A stretch of DNA of 64,000 bases from Psococerastis gibbosa (lineage: Eukaryota; Arthropoda; Insecta; Psocodea; Psocidae). The stretch lies in contig OZ020490.1 of the NCBI GenBank assembly GCA_963971405.1, forward strand, positions 5,179,897 through 5,243,896, read 5' to 3'. The notes beneath the pieces were generated by a model. The model was not told the DNA's origin. It did no database searches and saw nothing but the letters and a program-made list of their open reading frames with translations. Below, piece after piece: positions 63,715 through 64,000 of the stretch. The translations under genes were made by a program, and so were the position numbers. Numbering within the stretch: the stretch's first letter is position 1; each line of letters opens with the position of its first letter.

Positions 63715-64000
63715 AAACAGCTGCGTAGCCAGAATGTTTTCTTTTTGGTGGTGGGGTCAAGTTTTCATTCAACATCAATACATACGATACATCGTAATTG
63801 CCCACTTACGATAGGTTTTCGATGGGGGCGGTGTTGCATTTTCGTAAAATAGTAAAAAAGGAAAAGTCTCATGGAGATACGCAGCTTCTAATTGGAGGGC
63901 ATGACCGTAATTTCCTTAATTTCCCTGGCCCAGGCACCAGAGGGTTCGGGAGGCCAAAGGGTCAAAAGGTTTTTTGAGAAAAATAGGCCTGAAATTGTGA
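63715..64000. mobile_element. Poly-G-class element, left part
   Basis: AGCTGCGTAGCCAGAATG start; TACGATAGGTTTTCGATGGG and CATGACCGTAATTTCCTTAA match the 14535 and 41030 clusters in the opposite orientation. Runs off the window. Confidence 0.65.

Overview
The window is eukaryotic nuclear DNA, AT-rich, with GT-AG introns, very many short transposon relics and long homopolymer-G/C tracts. The protein families point to an arthropod: a chemosensory receptor of the insect/crustacean gustatory receptor (GR) family and a long cGMP-dependent protein kinase of the Drosophila foraging P1 type. TE-filled introns up to several kb suggest a large-genome insect or crustacean; I cannot place it further. Nothing prokaryotic (operons, CRISPR, plasmid genes) is present.

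Gene layout. (1) Minus strand, about 2.2-11.4 kb: the N-terminal half of a type II inositol polyphosphate 5-phosphatase (INPP5B/OCRL). Seven phase-compatible exons carry the PH-like domain and most of the phosphatase domain; the 3' part lies beyond base 1 and the initiator exon was not found. (2) Minus strand, 12.88-30.26 kb: a complete coding chain of 15 exons (3306 nt, 1101 aa) for foraging/PKG, with a long low-complexity N-terminus, acidic tract, coiled coil, pseudosubstrate-like segment, two cNMP-binding domains, kinase domain and AGC tail. A candidate 5' UTR exon and promoter island is at about 40.5-40.8 kb. (3) Plus strand, 45.8-55.8 kb: a complete six-exon GR (413 aa) ending in the family hallmark TYFIIMLQF. 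(4) Minus strand, 57.1 kb: a terminal exon ending in a histidine-rich tail, from a gene whose other exons I could not find.

Non-genic DNA. Almost everything else is repeats: 386-bp MITEs (three full copies of exactly the same length plus one partial), other palindromic MITEs with related GGCG...ATTCC termini, an ~850-bp repeat family with a (CTGT)n core (six copies, mostly at 30.8-37 and 44-48 kb), poly-G/poly-C-centred elements, tRNA-derived SINEs, many 3' stubs of non-LTR retrotransposons, one larger reverse-transcriptase fragment (42.0-43.1 kb), and several tandem arrays. A 760-bp segment is duplicated at 53.0 and 62.4 kb.

Most unusual signals: degenerate tandem copies of two foraging exons (coiled-coil exon and pseudosubstrate exon) within its introns, a TE nesting hotspot in GR intron 4, tandem arrays of retrotransposon 3' ends (about 390-bp unit at 37.3-38.9 kb, 133-bp unit at 60.1-60.5 kb), and a palindromic tRNA-like element at 18.8 kb.
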